Part shown: one piece after another, positions 60,153 through 64,000 of the stretch
How positions within the stretch are numbered: the first letter of the stretch is position 1
Layout: each line of letters begins with the position of its first letter
Origin: Myxococcota bacterium
GTDB lineage: Bacteria > Myxococcota_A > UBA796 > UBA9615 > JAKLKC01
DNA: 64,000 nt
NCBI GenBank assembly: GCA_023150875.1
Contig: JAKLKC010000031.1
Location: forward strand, 1-64,000
Direction: 5' to 3'
Made by a program: the position numbers and the translations under genes
The notes under the pieces: generated by a model
Told to the model about the DNA's origin: nothing
The model's input: only the letters and a program-made list of their open reading frames with translations
Databases searched by the model: none

Positions 60153-62171
60153 TTGAACCCGCGCGCCGGGCCGCCCCCCACCCGAGAGCCGCCAGGCGGC
60201 GCCTGGCACGCGGTCGGCGCGGCGGAGGTCCTGAAGCTTCTGGACAGCGGCCCGGATGGCCTGGGCATCCCCGAGGCGGCCCGGCGGCTGGGCCTCCACG
60301 GCCCCAACCAGCTCCCCGCCCCCGAGCCTCCGGGCCCGCTCCGAAGGCTCCTGCGGCAGTTCGACCACGTCCTCATCTACGTGCTGCTCGCCGCGGCGGG
60401 GGGCACGGCCCTCCTCCGGATCTGGCTGGACACGGCGGTGATCCTCGCCGTGGTGGCGATCAACGCCGCGATAGGGTTCGTGCAGGAGGGCAAGGCCGAG
60501 AGGGCCCTGGAGGCCATCCGGGGGATGCTCTCGCCCAAGGCCCTGGTCGTCCGCGAGGGCCAACGCAGGCAGGTCCCCGCGGCGGAGCTGGTCCCGGGGG
60601 ACGTGGTGCGCCTGGGCGCGGGGGATCGGGTGTCCGCCGACCTGAGGCTGGTCCAGGTCAAGGACCTCCGGATCGACGAGGCGGTCCTCACCGGCGAGGC
60701 CGAGGCGGTGGAGAAGGACACGGAGCCGGTGGCGGCCGGCGCGGACCTGGGGGATCGGACCTCGATGGCGTACTCCGGCACCCTGGTGACGGCGGGTCAG
60801 GGGCTGGGCGTGGTGGTGGCGACGGGCGGGCGGACCGAGCTCGGGCGGATCAGCGCGTTGGTGGGGGAAGTCCAGGAGGTGACGACCCCGCTGCTCCGGC
60901 AGGTGGACCGGTTCGGGCGCTCCCTCTCCGTGGCGATCCTGGCGGTGGCCGCCGTGACCTTCGCAGTCGGGTACGGCTGGAGGGAATATCCCCTCGGCGA
61001 GGCGTTCCTGGCGGCGGTGAGCCTGGTGGTGGCGGCCATCCCCGAAGGGCTCCCGGCGATCATGAGCGTCACCCTGGCCGTGGGCGTGCAGGGGATGGCC
61101 CGCCGCAACGCCATCATCCGCCGCCTCCCCGCCGTGGAGACCCTGGGAGCGGTGAGCGTGATCTGCTCCGACAAGACGGGCACCCTGACCCGCAACGAGA
61201 TGACCGTCACTTCGGTCCTCACCGGGGACGCGCGGTACGAGGTGAGCGGGGTGGGCTACGAGCCGCGGGGCGCGTTCTCCGCCGGAGGGCGGGAGGTCGA
61301 TCCCCAGGGGGAGGCCCCGGCCCTCGCGGAGTGCCTGCGGGCGGGCCTCCTGTGCAACGACGCACGGCTCCGGTCCCAGGAGGGCCTCTGGGTCCTGGAC
61401 GGGGAGCCCACCGAGGGGGCCCTGGTCGTCGCGGCGGTGAAGGCCGGCTTCGACGAGCGGGAAGTCGAGGAGCGATTCCCGCGGGTCGACGTCATCCCCT
61501 TCGGGTCCGCCCACAAGTTCATGGCCACCCGGCACGCCGACCCCAGGGGGAACGCGTTCGCGTGCGTCAAGGGAGCCCCCGAGCGCGTGGTCGAGCGCTG
61601 CGTCCGGGTGAGGTCGTCCCGGGGGGACCTCCCCCTCTCCCCCGTCCAGGTGCTCTGGGTGAACATGGTCACCGCGGTCACCCTGGGCATCGCGCTGGCC
61701 TTCGAGCCCCCCGAGCCGGGGGTGATGCGACGCCCCCCCCGGGACCCGGGGAGGGCCATCCTGTCGGGCTTCCTGCTGTGGCGGGTGGTCTTCGTGTCGG
61801 CCCTCCTGGTGGGAGGGACGTTCGGGCACTTCGTTTGGATGCGCCAGGACGGGTTGGACTTGGACACGTCGCGGACCATCGCCATCAACACGCTGGTCGC
61901 CGGCCAGCTATGCTACCTGTTCAACAGCCGGTACATCGTCGGCTCGTCCCTCCGGTGGGCGGCGCTCGCGGGGAACCGGGCGGCACTGCTCGCGGTCGCC
62001 GCCCTCCTCGTGTTCCAAGGCGCCTTCACCTACCTGGCGCCCCTCCAGGAGCTGTTCGGCACCGCGCCCATCGGCGCGGCGGAGTGGGGACGCATCCTGG
62101 GGTTCGGCGTGGGACTCTTCCTGCTGGTGGAACTGGAGAAGCTGTGCCTTCGGGGCCGAGGAGGGCGTTGA
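60153..62171 (+). CDS. P-type cation ATPase with internal deletion of the P domain
   Basis: A 672-residue protein of the P2A (calcium/SERCA-like) type, which should be about 900 residues. The N-terminal cation-ATPase domain, the TGE actuator loop (AVLTGEAEAVEKD), the M4 segment AAIPEGLPAIM and the phosphorylation site D340 in CSDKTGTLTRNEM are present, as is the N domain start (CVKGAPERVVERC). Directly after that the sequence jumps to LPLSPVQVLWVNMVTAV, skipping the second half of the phosphorylation domain including the TGDGVNDAP motif. The reading frame is kept, so the gap is an in-frame deletion of roughly 200-250 residues near 61610-61630. It cannot complete the normal transport cycle. 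TTG 60153 is the best available start. It runs divergently from the GH65 gene. Confidence 0.85.
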   Translation: MNPRAGPPPTREPPGGAWHAVGAAEVLKLLDSGPDGLGIPEAARRLGLHGPNQLPAPEPPGPLRRLLRQFDHVLIYVLLAAAGGTALLRIWLDTAVILAVVAINAAIGFVQEGKAERALEAIRGMLSPKALVVREGQRRQVPAAELVPGDVVRLGAGDRVSADLRLVQVKDLRIDEAVLTGEAEAVEKDTEPVAAGADLGDRTSMAYSGTLVTAGQGLGVVVATGGRTELGRISALVGEVQEVTTPLLRQVDRFGRSLSVAILAVAAVTFAVGYGWREYPLGEAFLAAVSLVVAAIPEGLPAIMSVTLAVGVQGMARRNAIIRRLPAVETLGAVSVICSDKTGTLTRNEMTVTSVLTGDARYEVSGVGYEPRGAFSAGGREVDPQGEAPALAECLRAGLLCNDARLRSQEGLWVLDGEPTEGALVVAAVKAGFDEREVEERFPRVDVIPFGSAHKFMATRHADPRGNAFACVKGAPERVVERCVRVRSSRGDLPLSPVQVLWVNMVTAVTLGIALAFEPPEPGVMRRPPRDPGRAILSGFLLWRVVFVSALLVGGTFGHFVWMRQDGLDLDTSRTIAINTLVAGQLCYLFNSRYIVGSSLRWAALAGNRAALLAVAALLVFQGAFTYLAPLQELFGTAPIGAAEWGRILGFGVGLFLLVELEKLCLRGRGGR

Positions 62172-62172
62172 G

Positions 62173-62853
62173 ATGCGGTTCGACGCCGTGGTCATGGACG
62201 TGGACGGCGTGCTGACCCGGACGGCGACGGTCCACGAGAGGGCTTGGAAGGAGCTGTTCGATGCCGTCCTGGTGGGGTGCGGGGACCCCCGGCCCTTCTC
62301 GAGACTGGACTACCTGACCTACGTGGACGGCAAGCCACGATTGGACGGTCTCCGGGACTTCCTGGCCTCCCGGGGCGTGCGCCTCCCTCCCCGGGAGGTC
62401 CTGCGCCTCGCGGGGCGCAAGGACCGGACCTTCGTGCGGATCGTCGAGAGGGAGGGGGTGGAGGCATTCGAGGACGCGGTGGACCAGGTGCGGCGATGGC
62501 GGCGCCGAGGCCTGCGGATCGCCTTCGTGTCCGCCAGCCGGAACGCGGGCCGGGTCCTCCGGGCGGCGGGCCTGGAGGGCCTCTGCGACGTCCGGGTGGA
62601 CGGGGAGACTGCGGCCGAGGTCGGACTCACCGGGAAGGTGGAGCTGTTCCGGGAGGCGGCCCGGCGGCTGGGGACCGAGCCGGCGCGGGCGGTGGCGGTG
62701 GAGGACGCGGTGGCCGGGGTGGAGGCGGCTCGGGAGGTGGGCTTCGGGCTGGTGGTGGGGGTGGCCCGGACCGGCGACGCCGCGGCGCTGGTCGCCCGGG
62801 GGGCGGACCGCGTGGTCGGGGGGCTCGACGAGCTGGACGAGGTGGTGGACTAG
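62173..62853 (+). CDS. Beta-phosphoglucomutase-like HAD phosphatase
   Basis: A 226-residue HAD-superfamily protein of the beta-phosphoglucomutase/trehalose-phosphatase group. The nucleophile motif is VMDVDGVLTRTATVH with D9 and D11. RIAFVSASRNA follows as motif II, then a conserved Lys in GLTGKVELFREA and motif III in AVAVEDAVAGVEAAREV. The cap insert follows the first motif. It starts one base after the ATPase stop. In the context of the GH65 phosphorylase it would convert beta-glucose 1-phosphate to glucose 6-phosphate, the standard second step after a GH65 phosphorylase. Confidence 0.88.
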   Translation: MRFDAVVMDVDGVLTRTATVHERAWKELFDAVLVGCGDPRPFSRLDYLTYVDGKPRLDGLRDFLASRGVRLPPREVLRLAGRKDRTFVRIVEREGVEAFEDAVDQVRRWRRRGLRIAFVSASRNAGRVLRAAGLEGLCDVRVDGETAAEVGLTGKVELFREAARRLGTEPARAVAVEDAVAGVEAAREVGFGLVVGVARTGDAAALVARGADRVVGGLDELDEVVD

Positions 62854-63040
62854 ACCTCCGGGGGTGGCCCCCCCCCCCGCCTGCCCGCGCCCGCTCCCTG
62901 GCGCCTCGCGGGGGGAGGTCGCAGGGTTGTCGTGGGAGGGCCGGATCGCCGGGTCACCGGAACCACCCGACCGACGCCGGTGGGGAGGCGCCCCACGCGA
63001 CCGACGGCGCCCCGACCGGGTCGGGATGGCGGGAGGTCTC

Positions 63041-64000
63041 GTGCCGTCGAGGCAGGATGCCGGGGGACCCTGTCGCCGCGAGGAGGGGCCGGAACGCGCC
63101 CGCTGCCGGCGGGAGGGCGAGGACGGCCGGACTGCCGAGGAGGGGAGGAGGGCCGGGGGTCCCCCGGGTCCGCCCCGGCCCTCGGCGGGGTCCGGGGGGA
63201 GCCCCCCGCGGATCGGGCTGGTGCTGGGGGCGGGCGGCATCGCGGGTGCCTCGTACATCACCGGCGTCCTGGAGGGGCTGAGGCGCCTGACCGGCTTCGG
63301 ACCCGAGGACTCCACCCTCATCGTGGGGACGTCGGCGGGATCCTTCATCGGCGGCCTGGTGCGGGCGGGGCTGCCCATCCACCTCCTGCACTACGCCTGC
63401 ACCGGCGACATGCCCGAGGGATGGACCGCCGACGACGAGGTGCTGCGCCTGGCCGACGAACTGGAGCGCCACAACGAGGGGGGCTTCCTGCGGCGCTTCC
63501 CGCCGCGGGCCGGGATCTTCCGGCGGCCCCTGCTCGCCTGCCCCAGGGCGGTCTGGCGGGGGCTCGCCGCCGAGGGGGGGCCGGCGCTGGAGCTGGTGCT
63601 GACCGGGCTGCTGGGGGAGGGGCCCTTCTCGACGGGATCCATCACCGAGATCGTGCGGAGCGCCTGGCCCCGGGGCGGCTGGCCCGATGGGGACCTCTGG
63701 GTCACGGCCTGCGACCTGGAGTCGGCGGAGCGGGTGGTCTTCGGCCGGGCGGACGCCCCCCTCGCCGACCTGCACGTCGCCGTGTCGGCGTCGGCGGCGG
63801 TCCCCGGGCTGTTCGCGCCGGTGCGGATCGGCGGGAGGCGGTACGCCGACGGGGGGGCCCTCAGCGCCAACCACCTGGACCTGGTGGCCGGGCTCGGACT
63901 CGACCTGGTGGTGTGCGTCAGCCCCCTCGCCGGGGCGCCCGGGGCCGGCGAGACTGCCGGCGCCGGCCTCGCCGCCCGCTGGGTGCGCCGCCTGGACGCC
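63041..64000 (+). CDS. Patatin-like phospholipase, incomplete at window end
   Basis: A patatin family serine hydrolase, at least 320 residues, running past the edge. The core begins about residue 58 with RIGLVLGAGGIAGASYITGV (oxyanion Gly loop), then the nucleophile serine in VGTSAGSFIGG and the partner aspartate in RYADGG, forming the Ser-Asp dyad. The N-terminal 55 residues are Arg/Gly/Pro-rich and probably disordered. I chose GTG 63041, which follows GGGAGGTCTC; ATG 63026 in the same frame is also possible. It would hydrolyse acyl esters of phospholipids. There is no signal peptide. Confidence 0.82.
   Translation, partial: MPSRQDAGGPCRREEGPERARCRREGEDGRTAEEGRRAGGPPGPPRPSAGSGGSPPRIGLVLGAGGIAGASYITGVLEGLRRLTGFGPEDSTLIVGTSAGSFIGGLVRAGLPIHLLHYACTGDMPEGWTADDEVLRLADELERHNEGGFLRRFPPRAGIFRRPLLACPRAVWRGLAAEGGPALELVLTGLLGEGPFSTGSITEIVRSAWPRGGWPDGDLWVTACDLESAERVVFGRADAPLADLHVAVSASAAVPGLFAPVRIGGRRYADGGALSANHLDLVAGLGLDLVVCVSPLAGAPGAGETAGAGLAARWVRRLDA

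Noticed and set aside
56760-61829. Minus-strand open frame joining the universal stress protein, the GH65 region and beyond
   Set aside because: Only the first and last parts have protein character, and they belong to separate genes in two frames with an ATGA overlap; the middle is a shadow.

Overview
The window is very GC-rich DNA (low to mid 70s percent by eye). It looks like one continuous chromosomal segment from a Gram-negative, predatory- or social-type deltaproteobacterium, most likely Myxococcota or a neighbouring uncultured lineage. The evidence is indirect: many secreted lipoproteins with ASPM/SPD-2/Hydin (ASH, 'choice-of-anchor D') domains, MopE-type Asp/Cys metal-binding repeats, matrixin-like metalloproteases ending in MYXO-CTERM-like tails (Cys, hydrophobic helix, Arg cluster), and a serine/threonine kinase fused to nSTAND and WD40 domains next to an ECF sigma factor. 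There is no rRNA operon, CRISPR array or complete insertion sequence.

Layout. 1-1.2 kb: a 13-bp tandem repeat and a GT2 glycosyltransferase. 1.5-9.1 kb: a radical SAM island. Three genes run leftward from a near-consensus promoter, including an unusual GT4-radical SAM fusion, and three run rightward, including a radical SAM core and a separately encoded SPASM domain. 9.2-13.3 kb: a DhnA/FbaB-type aldolase, a MopE-repeat lipoprotein and a thioredoxin-reductase-like flavoprotein without the CxxC pair. 13.4-14.9 kb: a two-gene encapsulin locus in which a small unrecognised helical protein with a C-terminal NPLTVGELIGR tail precedes an encapsulin shell gene; a dense set of CGGAC/GTCCG palindromes follows. 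15-20.6 kb: radA, a small orphan, a chorismate mutase-DAHP synthase whose catalytic residues are largely replaced, a lipoprotein, and a class V aminotransferase homologue without its PLP lysine. The last gene ends inside a miniature inverted-repeat element. 20.9-29.5 kb: a matrixin, a tandem universal stress protein translationally coupled to a radical SAM enzyme, a lipoprotein, proC, a DUF3604 protein and an archaemetzincin. 29.5-34.4 kb: an ABC exporter cassette, two small membrane proteins, a DegT aminotransferase and prepilin peptidase. 34.4-40.5 kb: an apparent ECF-type importer (propeller lipoprotein, S-like membrane protein with a large extracytoplasmic part, fused double ATPase, EcfT). 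40.5-47.4 kb: three further metalloprotease/partner-domain genes, tRNA-Gln and tRNA-Glu, repeat-rich DNA, an ASH-domain lipoprotein and a SET-domain protein. 47.7-56.6 kb: sigma factor plus kinase, then a FIST sensor coupled to a PAS-GGDEF-EAL protein. 56.8-62.9 kb: a universal stress protein and a GH65 phosphorylase on one strand, diverging from a P-type ATPase (with an internal deletion) and a beta-phosphoglucomutase-like phosphatase. The window ends inside a patatin-like lipase.

How the genes work together. The most interesting unit is the encapsulin locus: a protein nanocompartment with its own loaded cargo that is not recognisable as ferritin, peroxidase or hemerythrin. The radical SAM island probably makes or decorates a glycan or peptide-derived product, because glycosyltransferases and radical SAM/SPASM enzymes are interleaved and even fused, with no obvious peptide precursor. 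GH65 plus beta-phosphoglucomutase form a plausible route from a glucose disaccharide via beta-glucose 1-phosphate to glucose 6-phosphate. Several genes (DAHP synthase, aminotransferase, P-type ATPase, thioredoxin-reductase-like protein) are intact reading frames that have lost family-defining catalytic residues, an unusual concentration of pseudoenzymes in 64 kb.
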